Shown here piece after piece: positions 30,701 through 39,966 of a DNA stretch of 64,000 nt. This DNA comes from Arcticibacter sp041902385 (GTDB lineage Bacteria > Bacteroidota > Bacteroidia > Sphingobacteriales > Sphingobacteriaceae). Both the position numbers and the translations under genes were made by a program. Position 1 is the stretch's first letter. Each line of letters opens with the position of its first letter. The stretch is taken from NCBI RefSeq assembly GCF_041902385.1, contig NZ_CP169244.1:806001-870000 (forward strand), in the 5' to 3' direction. Under the pieces are notes generated by a model. It ran no database searches, was not told where the DNA came from, and saw only the letters and a list, made by a program, of their open reading frames with translations.

Positions 30701-33700
30701 TCCACAGCCAAAACGACTTTCAGCTACAAGTTTCACAGTAACCTGTTTCCCATCCTCTGAGATAACAAAATCTGGAAAGCTTCTAGACGCGCCAATAGAG
30801 ACACCGTCAACAAACCACTCGTAAGTAGAGTTACGATCATCATACGGGACCAGGGTAATTACGTCCTTTAAGTTGAACGGAGAACACGCCTTTTGCTTTG
30901 AGGCCTTAAACTCCGCTTTTGCAAGCGGACGGATCGTTATCGTAACGATATTACTTATACTCTTCTGATCACCTGCACAGAGAGAAGTTGTTACAACTCG
31001 TCTGATTTGTACAGACTGAGCCAATACGGCAGGTTGGTAATCAGCAGATGTTTCGCCCGGGATATTAGTCCATAAGACCCCATCAAGACTTTGCTCCCAT
31101 TGGTACTGATAATTTCCGTCTCCCCCCAGGGGCTGCGAGCCAGATAGTTTAGCAGGAGGCTGACCTAAGCACAATTCCTGATCAGCAGAAATAAGATTAT
31201 TGCTAATAGGGGGCTGTACCGACACCTCTACAATATTACTCTCCATAGAACATGGGCCCGCATCGACAATCCTCTTGAAGTAGGAAGTTGAAGTAAGGGT
31301 AGCAGAATAGGTTGCCGTTGTAGCTCCGTTTACAATAATCCAGGGTCCCGTTGCCGAGTGACTCGACACCCACTTGTAGTTGTAGCTGCCGTTTCCTCCG
31401 CCTGGCTCAGCTCCCGTTATATCAACTGTTTGTCCTGAACAAATTGTTGTACTCCCTGTTATCGCATTCGTTAACGGCGGATAATTATGAATAACGACGT
31501 CATCAGTACTCGCGTCGCAAATGTTATTGCTTATAGACCACCGAAACACATAAGTGCCAGAGGTAGCACTACTGATAGTAGTAGTTGGATTTGAAGAATC
31601 ATCAATAGTAGCCGCCGGGCCGCTGACCTGCGTCCAAGAACCGCTACCCGCTACCGGTGTATTTCCCTCCAGCCTGAAGGAGCCCTCATTACAAAGAAAC
31701 TGGTCTCTGCCAGCGTCAGCAGCCGTAACATTTGGCAACACTTCGATAAATACAGAAGAAGACGGCTCCTCATTGCACGAGCCATTTCTAACAATCGCAC
31801 GATAGTAGATACTGCTGGCGAGATTCGTAAAAGTATTAGAGGTGCCGGTGCCGGGCACCGTAAACCATGTTGCATTATCAGCAGACGACTGCCAGCGAAC
31901 TACATCACCCCGGAAATCGATCGCCTTAACAGTAACAGAATTTACACCGGTACACACCCGCGATATACTACTGACGGCCTTGCCGGCTATCGTCGGTTCA
32001 TCAACAATAATTTGAAATGGCATTGTAAGCTCTGAAGCCAGACAAGGCGCCGCCTGCCTCACGACTACCCGGTACCAGGTAGTCGCAGAAAGAGCCCCCG
32101 GAGAAAGCGTCTCCGAATTTGCGCCCGGAAGATCTGTGAAGGTAATATTGTCACTCGATGCTTGCCATTGAAGGAAAGCACTTGAGGTATAACCGTTGAC
32201 CTTCAGCACTCCCGGATCACTCCCCTGACATAACCGGGAAATCGCACCTTGGATAGTACCTGCGACGGGATACGCCACAATACGAATATTGACCTGGGCG
32301 GTACTTCCCGAACACCCAGGCACAGCAACAGTCGCATCGTTTTTTGTCTGCCACTGAAAAACATAATCACCTGGCTGCAATCCTGATACAGTACTATTAA
32401 ACATACTGGGATGATCAATAGTGACTGCGGGTCCAGACACCTTAGTCCACGTCCCGGTCTCTCCGTTACTGGCCTGCGGTTCATTGCCGTCAAGAGTGAA
32501 ACTTGTATTAGAACCTTGCTTGTTCAGGCATATGCTTTGGTCAGCGCCGGCGGAAGCTGCCGTCACAGGCTTCCTGACTACTATCTTCACTACATCAGAC
32601 CTGTCGGGACAAGGACTAATCCCTGCTATGGTCCACCGCAGATTATAAGTCTTCCCTGCCTCCAATCCTCTGACTTCAGCATTCGGAGCATGAGCATCAG
32701 GGAAAAAGGTAATTAAACTACCTGCAGCATCGTCTGTCCAGGTTCCGGAAAACCCAGTTCCAGGGTCATTTCCGCTTAAGGTATAGTTAGTTAAATTACA
32801 AAGAATAACGTCAGGCCCGGCATCTGCATTGGGCGTTCCGGCATTAACGATGATTTGCACTGGAGCACTGACAACTTCACACTCTCCAAAGCTTTTAACT
32901 CGGCGCCGGAAATAAGTAGTAGCAAAGGGATTTACAGTGACCGTTTCCTTATCGGCCCCAGCCAATACCGCCCAGTTGGTAATACCATCGGCTGATGCCT
33001 CCCAGACAAACGAATAATTGGCAGGATAACCGGAAACGTTGCCTCCCGAAAGGACGTCAGTACGCAAAGCAACCAGGTCGCCCTTACAGGAAACAGCGTG
33101 ATCAGCTTTCACTGAATTAATAATATCTGATAACACGTCCAGGCTCATTGTACTGGCACTAGGTACACAAGAACCATTCGATATGGTCCATGTAAACTTA
33201 TATCTGTTTCCTTTCTGCAGGCCGCTGACAATGGTGTTATACTTAGATGGCTCTTCAATTACCGCCGGGGGCCCAAAACTTTGCGTCCATATACCGTTTC
33301 CTATTGCCGGGATATTTCCGTGCAGCTGAAAGGAAGTAGAGGTAGCGCAAATGAATTCGTCATCTCCCGCATCAGCAGCAGTTGGTTTTTTCTCAATTGT
33401 TATGGTAGTAGGACTTGAATAAGCAACGTCACAAGTGCCGCTCTGAACTACAGCTCTGAATTTTGTGGAGCCAGTCAAGCCAGAATAGTGGTAAGGGTTA
33501 GAGACCGACGCGATCGCGACCCAGGTTGAACCTCCCGCCAACCGTTCCCACCTGACAATAGTGCCTGTTTGTCCAGAGAGCGTAACATCTCCAGAAACGG
33601 CGGTTCCCTCGCAGAAAGTTGCATCACCACTTGTGGTCCCTCCTACAGAAACGGGATCTACATTCATTGTAAAAATAGACGAATAGGCTTTGGAACCACA

Positions 33701-36250
33701 ACCGCTATCTGATCCGGAACTCGCTACTGACACCCGTACGAACGTCTTTTGCTGTAAGTGCTCGAACAAAAAGCTGTCTTTACCTTCAGAGCCTGCAACT
33801 GCCGTCCACACGACATTATCAGGGGAGGTCTCCCACCCGACTATCTTGCCCTTATAATTATTTAGCTTGAGCGTCGTCCCGTTATCATAGCAAACTGCTG
33901 TTGGTCCGCTGATCGCACCGCCTTCTGGCTTTGCATATACGGTGAGTTGCATTTCATCATACTCCGCACAGCCGGCCGGATTACTAATCGTCCAGCGAAG
34001 CTGATAAGTCCCCGGCACTAAATTTAGAATATTGGCTTCTGGTTTAGTGGGGTCGTCAAACGATGCTCCTGACGGACTGCTTCCCACAATTGACCAGAGA
34101 CCATTCTCGTAGGGCTGTGGCTGATTACCGTGCAGCTTGAACGTGGTGTTACTCTTAAGCGAGCCGGTCGGTACGTTATCACATACAATTGCGTCTGGGC
34201 CTGCGTCTTTGACAATCGGTCCATAAAAAGTAATAACCTGACTGTCGCTCACCTGAGCATTACATTCATTATTGTAAAAGACAGTAACAGTGTAGGTTCC
34301 CGGGGACTCGAACCGGATTGTAGGATAAGGGCTGCCCGAAGATCCTTTTTCATAGCTAAACGCTCCCCCACTAACAGTCCAGTTGTATGTTTTCGACTTT
34401 CCGAACCCGGTGTATACAGGCTTGTGCCTTTCATCGGCTGAAAAATCAATAGGAACAGGCAGCTTACGGCAAACCTGCCAATTTTCAGGTAAAGAAACAG
34501 ACAGAGGGCCTGCAACAGTAAAAGGAGTATCCAGAGTCAGGGTGTCACATGCATTGATCGACGTAAGCCGCAATATATAGTCTCCCGCCTTTGTAATTCT
34601 GATTTTCGGAGAATAGTCAGTACTTGGAGTAATAAAAGTAACACCGTCATTAACCAGGCTTTTCGTTTCGGCATTTAGGACACTCCACGCCCAGGATATT
34701 TTACATACTTTGTCAATGGCCGTTTTATTCGTAACAACAATATCTGCGGGGATACACTGGGCCGACTGTGTGATTTCGTAATCGAGCTTGGGACTCTCCT
34801 CTATACAAACGTCCAGAACTTTTTCCGATGGTGTGCAACTGTTATTGCTGGCCACCAGCTTCACATTATAAGTTCCTGGTTGAGTAAAAACGTGGATAAA
34901 GTTCTGTTCATCCGAATAGGGCACCCAAGCCGTTTCAGGTTCTGTATTCTTTTTTACATACCAGAGGTAAAAAGTCTCGTCCGTACAGCTCATCCCAGAC
35001 GCATCCTCAGCCCTTCCGGGAATCGTTGTATTGTTTATCAGGACTGGACGATTCACGCAGCCCCGTTCTCCAGGGATCTCAAAATTCGCTACCGGAGACT
35101 TGTATACCTTAGGATAAGTAGTAATTGGAACGCTGGCTCCCGCACAGAACGGTGCTTCGATAAAAATATTTGCCTGATATGAGTTGTAAATAGGAGTTTG
35201 CAGCATAATCGGAGCTCTGCCACACGATGTCTCACTATACCGATGCTTAACATTTCCGGCAGAGTCTAATAATTGCCCCTGGGTAATATAATCAGTATTC
35301 GAATCTCCCCAATCAAAGCGATATACCAATCCTGGGTAGTTCGAAAGGATGCTTCCCTTATTATCAGCAGACGGCGTTCCTACATTTACAGAATATCTGA
35401 TCAGCTCACTTTCTCCATAGCTGTTAGCTGAGTTATTAACAGCCGGAATACAGGCTGTTTGGGTTCCGGATGACTGTAGACTAAGATTATAGGTTGAATT
35501 AAGAACCACGTAGCTTTTGGTGGAAACCACCCCGTTCTTTATGGCCCTGAATCTAACTGTATAATACGCCGTATTTAAATTAAGCTGATAAAAAGCGGTT
35601 GAATTAAAGTCGAAATTCACCGGGCTTACAGCCGGGTCATAATCATTATATAGCACTCCGGTCACGGCCGCGCCCGTTGTAGAGGCATTCTTAATTGTAA
35701 GAACATTGCCGTCCTTTATTAACGTACAATACCCCCAAATGCGATCGGCAACTAATACGCGGGGCGCTTCAGTTGGATCTACTTTTACAGTAGGGCCCGC
35801 TGTTCCTGATATTACAATGGGCCCACTAACAGAGATATAATTTTCGGTTGAAGGGCTTACTATTTTGACCCTTAGCTTGTAGTTACTTCCCGCCGGCGTT
35901 CCCCCAGGGATCACCCCGTTTACGAAGGTGGCAAAGTGGCTGTCAAATGTACCAATGGGTGGAGCAAGAGGATTAAAGGTACCGGTCGCATCAGAAAGAT
36001 ATAATTCAAATTTCGTTCCCTTTACAAAAGAAGATTTGACTTTAATCGGCACTGTGATGTTAGAACCAGGACCATATGGGCCCGGGTCCAGACTGCCGAC
36101 ATCTATCAGCTGCCCATAACTGGCCGAACCTACAGAACACAAAAACGTTAGTAAGAACAGTTTAAAACAATACTGGTTTAAGCTGAAGCCTATTCTTCTG
36201 ACAATACTTTTTTTAATTTTTCGTTCGGCATAACCCCTTACCGTAAGCAC
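27791..36250 (-). CDS. Giant PKD/Ig-like adhesin with T9SS type-B C-terminal domain (SprB-like)
   Basis: The product has 2819 residues. A long basic N-region leads to a hydrophobic signal segment (residues about 27-46, ending SYGQ). The middle carries Ig-like and HYR/SprB-type repeats, including at least five of the form LxGNxPxxGxGxWTxxxGP...YxFxWxISN, interspersed with units of the form GTTSGDATFCEGTA...VVRWERL. The last third has eight PKD domains recognised by W(D/S)FGDG or close variants, often with NPxHxY. The last about 100 residues (YLYVPNSFEPG, YSLKIFDTWGRMVWQ, GWDGTSSGQPAPQGVYVW) are the gliding-motility-associated type-B sorting domain. Such proteins are exported by the Sec and type IX systems and move or stick on the cell surface. 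The overlapping porP/sprF-like gene is the likely export partner. No enzymatic domain is visible. Confidence 0.92.
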   Translation of the reverse strand: MLTVRGYAERKIKKSIVRRIGFSLNQYCFKLFLLTFLCSVGSASYGQLIDVGSLDPGPYGPGSNITVPIKVKSSFVKGTKFELYLSDATGTFNPLAPPIGTFDSHFATFVNGVIPGGTPAGSNYKLRVKIVSPSTENYISVSGPIVISGTAGPTVKVDPTEAPRVLVADRIWGYCTLIKDGNVLTIKNASTTGAAVTGVLYNDYDPAVSPVNFDFNSTAFYQLNLNTAYYTVRFRAIKNGVVSTKSYVVLNSTYNLSLQSSGTQTACIPAVNNSANSYGESELIRYSVNVGTPSADNKGSILSNYPGLVYRFDWGDSNTDYITQGQLLDSAGNVKHRYSETSCGRAPIMLQTPIYNSYQANIFIEAPFCAGASVPITTYPKVYKSPVANFEIPGERGCVNRPVLINNTTIPGRAEDASGMSCTDETFYLWYVKKNTEPETAWVPYSDEQNFIHVFTQPGTYNVKLVASNNSCTPSEKVLDVCIEESPKLDYEITQSAQCIPADIVVTNKTAIDKVCKISWAWSVLNAETKSLVNDGVTFITPSTDYSPKIRITKAGDYILRLTSINACDTLTLDTPFTVAGPLSVSLPENWQVCRKLPVPIDFSADERHKPVYTGFGKSKTYNWTVSGGAFSYEKGSSGSPYPTIRFESPGTYTVTVFYNNECNAQVSDSQVITFYGPIVKDAGPDAIVCDNVPTGSLKSNTTFKLHGNQPQPYENGLWSIVGSSPSGASFDDPTKPEANILNLVPGTYQLRWTISNPAGCAEYDEMQLTVYAKPEGGAISGPTAVCYDNGTTLKLNNYKGKIVGWETSPDNVVWTAVAGSEGKDSFLFEHLQQKTFVRVSVASSGSDSGCGSKAYSSIFTMNVDPVSVGGTTSGDATFCEGTAVSGDVTLSGQTGTIVRWERLAGGSTWVAIASVSNPYHYSGLTGSTKFRAVVQSGTCDVAYSSPTTITIEKKPTAADAGDDEFICATSTSFQLHGNIPAIGNGIWTQSFGPPAVIEEPSKYNTIVSGLQKGNRYKFTWTISNGSCVPSASTMSLDVLSDIINSVKADHAVSCKGDLVALRTDVLSGGNVSGYPANYSFVWEASADGITNWAVLAGADKETVTVNPFATTYFRRRVKSFGECEVVSAPVQIIVNAGTPNADAGPDVILCNLTNYTLSGNDPGTGFSGTWTDDAAGSLITFFPDAHAPNAEVRGLEAGKTYNLRWTIAGISPCPDRSDVVKIVVRKPVTAASAGADQSICLNKQGSNTSFTLDGNEPQASNGETGTWTKVSGPAVTIDHPSMFNSTVSGLQPGDYVFQWQTKNDATVAVPGCSGSTAQVNIRIVAYPVAGTIQGAISRLCQGSDPGVLKVNGYTSSAFLQWQASSDNITFTDLPGANSETLSPGALSATTWYRVVVRQAAPCLASELTMPFQIIVDEPTIAGKAVSSISRVCTGVNSVTVKAIDFRGDVVRWQSSADNATWFTVPGTGTSNTFTNLASSIYYRAIVRNGSCNEEPSSSVFIEVLPNVTAADAGRDQFLCNEGSFRLEGNTPVAGSGSWTQVSGPAATIDDSSNPTTTISSATSGTYVFRWSISNNICDASTDDVVIHNYPPLTNAITGSTTICSGQTVDITGAEPGGGNGSYNYKWVSSHSATGPWIIVNGATTATYSATLTSTSYFKRIVDAGPCSMESNIVEVSVQPPISNNLISADQELCLGQPPAKLSGSQPLGGDGNYQYQWEQSLDGVLWTNIPGETSADYQPAVLAQSVQIRRVVTTSLCAGDQKSISNIVTITIRPLAKAEFKASKQKACSPFNLKDVITLVPYDDRNSTYEWFVDGVSIGASRSFPDFVISEDGKQVTVKLVAESRFGCGANSTELVFQTVKHVKASFTKDKEKGCGPLAVSFTNTSAPLQGADYHWDFGDGQTSSLEQPGTIIFKPHPLNRDTTYIVRLTASTDCQSTEYVDSVLVRPLPLVSFTPDKTRGCSPLEITIANESRGIPNKYIFDFGDGNTLEKNDNFDVKHTYYTTKTDTVTLKLTAINECGVDTKSYQIVIYPNTVTPKLVVDGNRKYGCVPFAVKFDNNSTGANRFYWDFNDGGTLVTTQSPESVFHTFTTPGTYQVNLTATNGCSTGSTSETIVVYPKPNSEFTAGRSLNCVKDSIQFVNEKNAASSFTWDFGDGTYSNLPNPKHAYLHSGKYDVKLTAVQSYPDGSVCSNTATHAIQISALPVASFISNSSYLNCVPYKLVVASTPANAAGVQWDFGDPASADNIGTGYTSEHIYTEPGLYKIRLTAYNEAGCIDTSSQYVRISARPKPAFEASKWAACGSTATVLFTNKTTYAGTDAVSYKWLINNNVVGKTKDLTFTFNAAYNASMPDKFEVKLIATSAMGCPDTVVHYFQLNPLPSAAFTTSESAGCPPLRLNIQNTSKYADQYWWYLDNELISTDREPTGIILSQADKIYKLKLVVKNKYDCGESSTEKQFSTYPKPTALFKVQDSVSCNGMLDIKITNASTGASRYLWDFGDGSSRSTEATPAHIYGQPGVYKLKLIAYNSLCSDTAIVNVRIAQVPQAAFKSDVTKGCTQVRVTFQNLSVNATSYLWDFGDGTFSTSPNPQHTFSYINSPYNVKLTAYGEFGCSNEVVQTNYIQVIEPPQADFTISPDSVVKIPNYTFSFKNQSKGAVVKYIWSFGDGQSTQDENPTHTYKDAGEHVVRLVVVNAEGCQDTMTRKVRIDGVPGYLYVPNSFEPGNFKTELKTFRPKGSGIAKYSLKIFDTWGRMVWQSDKLDEKGSPSEGWDGTSSGQPAPQGVYVWRIDAVFIDGTEWKGMKYETGARSAVGPIHLIR

Positions 36251-36542
36251 CTATTTCGTTAAAGCATCTATCGTTCAGAGCAGTTAAAGGCCCCTGTTAG
36301 TTTTATTCTACAGGAGTTGCTAAAAAGAGCCAATTAAAGGACTGAGAACGTAGCATAGGGGGTTCTACGGCAACACGAAAAAAAGTTACTGTAAAGGACA
36401 CTTCAACTGCCTTTGCCGATAAAAGGCAAGCAGCAAAGCGCGTAGTCATAAGGTTTGATCGAAGACAAAGAGAACAAAGCAACCTCTACTGCAGCTACAA
36501 ATGCATCAGCTGCGCAAGCAAGACGGATCGCCGTATTTAGTA
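36251..36542. other. Intergenic region upstream of the surface-fibre operon
   Basis: This stretch must contain the promoter of the 36-kb minus-strand operon unless transcription reads through from the GT8 gene. I see no exact TAnnTTTG box on the minus strand; the nearest is TAACTTTT at about 36382-36389. No hairpin with a T run stands out, so read-through from the GT8 gene is possible. Confidence 0.4.
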
Positions 36543-37426
36543 TTACTTTTGGTTCATATGTATCTTTAAGGTTCTCACGATGCTCTTGCGGATATTCCAG
36601 GTACGCCTCAGTTTTCCCGCCGTCATTTTCAAATATTCTTTCTGCCAGAAGCCCGTGTTATAACTCCTCCAATCTTATACCCTCCATGGAGAAAGCGGCC
36701 GGAAAGATCCCATGGTTTAGGGGAACCAACAAAATGAACAATAGAATTATGATAGGACAGCAATTCTCCCTCTCCCGGATACCAGGGATTGTTATAAGCA
36801 TCAGGCAGCCGGGCAAACTTTCCGCCTGCTACCGCGTTAAGCAAAGTCTGATCATGAGATATCAACCCGTCCGGGTATCTTTCAGCCAGTTTAAGCCACT
36901 GGGAATCTACGTCGTCTTGCCTCCACTTCTCAAGATTAAACAGGACTACACCTGAGTTAAAATATGGGGTATCCAGAGACCAGTTCAAATTTTTGGTGAA
37001 GAAACTGTTATCAAGAGCGTATTTAAGGTCGCAGCCGAAAACCGCCCCCAATAGAGAGTCGCCCATCTCATAGTCCTTTAGAGTAAGGATATCAAGCAGG
37101 ACAAGCAGATCTGAATCAAGATACAGTGCCTGCTTATCGGGGATGGTCCTGGGGATTAACAGCCTTCCATAGGGCGTCCAGTCGCCATGCAAAGATCTCA
37201 GGTGCCCAAACTCGCCCTTGGCATCGAAGTCGACGAATTTTACATCACCCCGATACCCTACCGACGAAAGCAGGCTTCTAATGTTGTCTTTGTCTCGTAG
37301 TCTGAGCTCTGAACAGAGAAACCAGAGAACAAGCTGGCTGTTATCCGAACAATTACTGACCAGGGATGATAAGGTAGCTCCAAGTCCCTCCATACCCAAT
37401 TCATTCACATTGAAAACTATGTTCAT
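36543..37426 (-). CDS. GT8-family glycosyltransferase (one-base frameshift near the C-terminus)
   Basis: The product resembles LgtC-type GT8 retaining glycosyltransferases, which move a sugar from a nucleotide donor. Visible motifs are the metal-binding DxD in YLDSDLLV (D104 and D106), NSGVVLFNLEKW and the late HFVGSPKPW. The uninterrupted frame stops at 36629 with a tail (VITRASGRKNI) that does not look like the family. Adding one base within the coding-strand GGAGGAG at 36664-36670 instead gives a tail containing FWQKEYLKMTAGK and WNIRKSIVRTLK and a stop at 36543, which fits the family better; I therefore give the repaired span. No signal peptide is present, so it is cytoplasmic. It sits just upstream of the giant adhesin on the same strand, so a role in modifying surface molecules is possible but unproven. 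Confidence 0.8.
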
Positions 37427-37809
37427 GATAGAAGAGGTTTTTTCAAATATATGGAATTATTTCAACAAACTTTTCTAATAAGTTAACAGAAATAAATCCA
37501 ATAGTAAAATGGGTCTCCAGGCAGTCTTCTTTTTTCTCTTGTAAGATTAACGCCGGCCCTGCTATCAGACACCTCTCAGCAAAAAGCAGCGCCATAAGCC
37601 AGTATTGGGGCAGAGATGCAGTGCTCTGGATATTTCAGAGACTGCAGCCTTTTCTTGCGAGCAATCTCCGCATATCCTCTTTTCACCGGGCTCGCCGCGT
37701 AGCTTTACCCCAGCTCCCATTCCAGCCACCGGCAGGCAAACTAAAAACACGCAGCCATCGACCTGCTCGTTTTCGACCGAAGCTCTAAAACTTTCAGGAC
37801 GATTCTCTC
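37427..37809. other. Intergenic stretch without a recognised gene
   Basis: About 380 bases between the GT8 gene and the LolA-like gene, both on the minus strand. Short open frames exist on both strands, but none resembles a known protein or has a convincing start context. I see no strong hairpin or promoter box. Confidence 0.4.
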
Positions 37810-38157
37810 CTATTTCGGCACTTCCCAGCTTGAAGCGGTAAAAGTCGGATTGAACTCCGTCGACGTAGTGGTAAGTGTAAGTGTGGTCTTACCATCCGAA
37901 GACTCGGTCACTAACGGATAGCTGATCCCGTCCTTTTTGATAAAGCTCTTATATGCGAGAAAGCTCGGAGTCGTTCCGCCAGAACTGGCATTTGCTTTTA
38001 ACGTATAATCCTCTCCTAGCAGGTAGATCAGCTTGCTTCCGTTTACAGAGAAAGTGAGCATATAATCACTATTTGATTTGGAAACGGTCCCGCGAAGAAA
38101 ATAGGCATTTAGTCTTTTATGCAGTCCAAGTATTCCCTGATAAAGACCGTTTTTCAT
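37810..38157 (-). CDS. LolA-like secreted protein, C-terminal piece
   Basis: This frame of 115 residues has no signal peptide and is very probably the C-terminal part of the gene that starts at 39206. It contains GSKLIYLLGEDYTLKANAS, SFIKKDGISYPLVTE and TLTLTTTSTEFNP, a pattern seen near the C-terminus of Bacteroidota proteins with an outer-membrane lipoprotein-sorting (LolA-like) fold. Its ATG overlaps the TGA of the upstream frame, which could mimic translational coupling. Adding one G at 38160-38161 changes EEKRK-stop into EEKREMKNGLYQG and fuses both frames into a protein of about 465 residues, so I favour one gene. Confidence 0.72.
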   Translation of the reverse strand: MKNGLYQGILGLHKRLNAYFLRGTVSKSNSDYMLTFSVNGSKLIYLLGEDYTLKANASSGGTTPSFLAYKSFIKKDGISYPLVTESSDGKTTLTLTTTSTEFNPTFTASSWEVPK

Positions 38158-39206
38158 TTCCTTTTTTCTTCAGCCGTAAGGGGTCCTTTGCTTCCTTTTA
38201 TCCACTGCCAGCCATCTTCACCTTCAAGCTGCCTGACAAGAAGCAGCTTGTCTTTTTGCCACACTTCTGCACGTACTTTGCTATTTACAATATCAGTTAA
38301 AACTACCGCCCGCAAGTTCCCGCTCATGGTCGCTGTTTCTCTCACTGTATTTAACTTATCGATATTTTGTCCTCCATAATTACTGCGCAGCTTCGCTAGC
38401 AATTGCGCGGCGTCAGGAAGCCGTCTATCCTCTGCTGGTACCTCCCGGTCATGCCTTCCTTCCGGCGCCTCCGCCCGGACTAAAGAGCTCTGTTCTTCCT
38501 CCCTAAAGTAAAATTCTCCATCGAGCAGGATCAGATCCTCTTCATCCGGCGGGCTGTAAAAGAAACTATGCCTGCTCACTCTGCCGTCATTGAACGTCAT
38601 GACGATCTCCCCATCTCCAAGCCTATATCTACCTCGGCTTGACTTGTCTTTATTTTCGAACTTTCCACCAATCGTGCCGCCTGCGGTACTGCCGCCGATG
38701 CCTACCACACTTGAATGGTCCATAGAAAAGCTGCCTTTCCCGTCGAAATAAAGGTGCCCCGTCGATGATACGAACACATTAGGTCTCCCCGTCCCCACTC
38801 CGCCACTGCTCGATGCAGATCTCCGTTCATAGCCGCCTGCAGGAACCACGCTCACCCGCTTAACCTTATGCAGCGTATGTCTCACCCCAGCTGTACTTTC
38901 AAGCGCCCCCTTTGCGCCTATTCTATATCTCTCAGGCTCGCGCTGGCCTTTGAATGTTATCTGGACCATATTGTTCCGGATGGAATAGGTTCCGCTGACG
39001 TTCGTTTTCCAGTCACTTCTCTTAAGATCATCATTAAATGTTCCGTCGTTCCTGAAATAAAGCACAATATTATTGATCTGCATACCCTCAAAAGGAGTAG
39101 TATAGAGTTCTGCACCAACATAAACACCACTCAGTTTTTGTACCTGACCCGCTACGCGGTTGCACAGAACAACAAGCATACAGACTAACAGAAGAACTCT
39201 TTTCAT
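38154..39206 (-). CDS. Secreted beta-rich protein with LolA-like domain, N-terminal piece
   Basis: The product starts with a clear signal peptide (MKRVLLLVCMLVVLCNRVAGQ). Residues about 25-110 and 140-235 look like two diverged beta-barrel-like units (GVYVGAEL...FRNDGTFNDDL... and VFVSSTGHLYFDGKGSF...GRYRLGDGEIVMTFNDG), each ending with a strand stating a size or threshold-like phrase typical of lipocalin-like Bacteroidota proteins. A polar charged linker (EAPEGRHDREVPAEDRR) follows, and from residue about 265 a LolA-like half begins (LLAKLRSNYGGQNIDKLNTVRETATMSG, VRAEVWQKDKLLLVRQLEGEDGW). Function is unknown; lipid or lipoprotein binding would be a guess from the fold. The frame breaks at 38160-38161 (see the piece downstream). 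Confidence 0.75.
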   Translation of the reverse strand: MKRVLLLVCMLVVLCNRVAGQVQKLSGVYVGAELYTTPFEGMQINNIVLYFRNDGTFNDDLKRSDWKTNVSGTYSIRNNMVQITFKGQREPERYRIGAKGALESTAGVRHTLHKVKRVSVVPAGGYERRSASSSGGVGTGRPNVFVSSTGHLYFDGKGSFSMDHSSVVGIGGSTAGGTIGGKFENKDKSSRGRYRLGDGEIVMTFNDGRVSRHSFFYSPPDEEDLILLDGEFYFREEEQSSLVRAEAPEGRHDREVPAEDRRLPDAAQLLAKLRSNYGGQNIDKLNTVRETATMSGNLRAVVLTDIVNSKVRAEVWQKDKLLLVRQLEGEDGWQWIKGSKGPLTAEEKRK

Positions 39207-39508
39207 AGGAGGCGAAGCATTAAGTAAGACAACAATAAAGTTCGAAAATTATTTAGTTTTCTACTAATGTCTGATGCTGTTTGGTTTTAGACGGCACAAA
39301 AATCTCTGAACTACTCTCAGCGTGTATGTAACTTCCAACCAGAAAACCTCTAAACAGATTGCGTCCTGCGGGGCGAGCAGCTGAAAAAGATTTTTAGAGC
39401 TCGCTGCTTTTATTCGATAATGTCAGATGGGCGTTAAGTAATGCTACGAAGCGAACTCCTTCGCAGTAAAAAGAAAAAGGCATCCATAAACCGGACACCT
39501 TTTTTCTG
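39207..39508. other. Intergenic stretch without a recognised gene
   Basis: About 300 bases between the tRNA gene and the LolA-like gene. I find no protein-like frame, no exact TAnnTTTG box on the minus strand and no strong hairpin. Confidence 0.4.
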
Positions 39509-39596
39509 CGGAGAGAGAGGGATTCGAACCCTCGATACCCTTTTGAGGTATACACACTTTCCAGGCGTGCTCCTTCAACCACTCGGACACCTCTCC
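39509..39596 (-). tRNA. tRNA-Ser (anticodon GGA)
   Basis: The minus strand folds as a type II tRNA. The acceptor arm GGAGAGG pairs with TCTCTCC with one G-U, followed by discriminator G. The anticodon arm is CACGC-CTGGAAA-GTGTG, giving GGA at positions 34-36, which reads UCC and UCU serine codons. A long variable arm follows (about TATACCTCAAAAGGGTATC), as expected for serine, and the T arm is GAGGG-TTCGAAT-CCCTC. The terminal CCA is not encoded. Confidence 0.96.
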
Positions 39597-39966
39597 TTTA
39601 AGAGCGGCAAAGTTAATAAAATCTGTAAAACATCCTATATACAATTTTAGCGAAACAAAGCATTCAGGTCCTGACCCGCGTCTCTCAAGATCATACGTTA
39701 GCAATCGGGATAAGAAAGCTTACACAGGATCGCTGATAACCGGTACGCACAAACTGGAATAAAAGCAAGCAAACGATTCCTGGTGGTTACAACGTTAGCA
39801 AAGCGATCTCATCGAGGCCTTTAATACATTTTAATGATCCCGATGAACAAGAGTTGTATGAGAAACATTCAAGAGCTGAAAGCGCAAAGCGGGGATGAAA
39901 GAACATTGAAGTTCTTTCTAAGCAATGAAGGGCAAAGACACCTTAAAGAAAAAACGGCCCTGTTCC
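39597..39966. other. Intergenic stretch, possible degenerate dispersed repeat
   Basis: About 370 bases between the tRNA gene and the asparaginase gene. No protein-like frame stands out. On the minus strand near 39795-39817 the words GATGAGATCGCTTTG resemble part of a stretch near 41975-42000 and the GAGATTGCTTCG-type intergenic repeats seen in many bacteria; the match is short. Confidence 0.3.

Noticed and set aside
36300..36640. An 80-codon minus-strand open stretch (EAYLEYPQEHRENLKDTYEP...) after the GT8 gene
   Set aside because: It looks somewhat protein-like but has no start codon after its upstream stop, and the alternative frame gives a better GT8 C-terminus.
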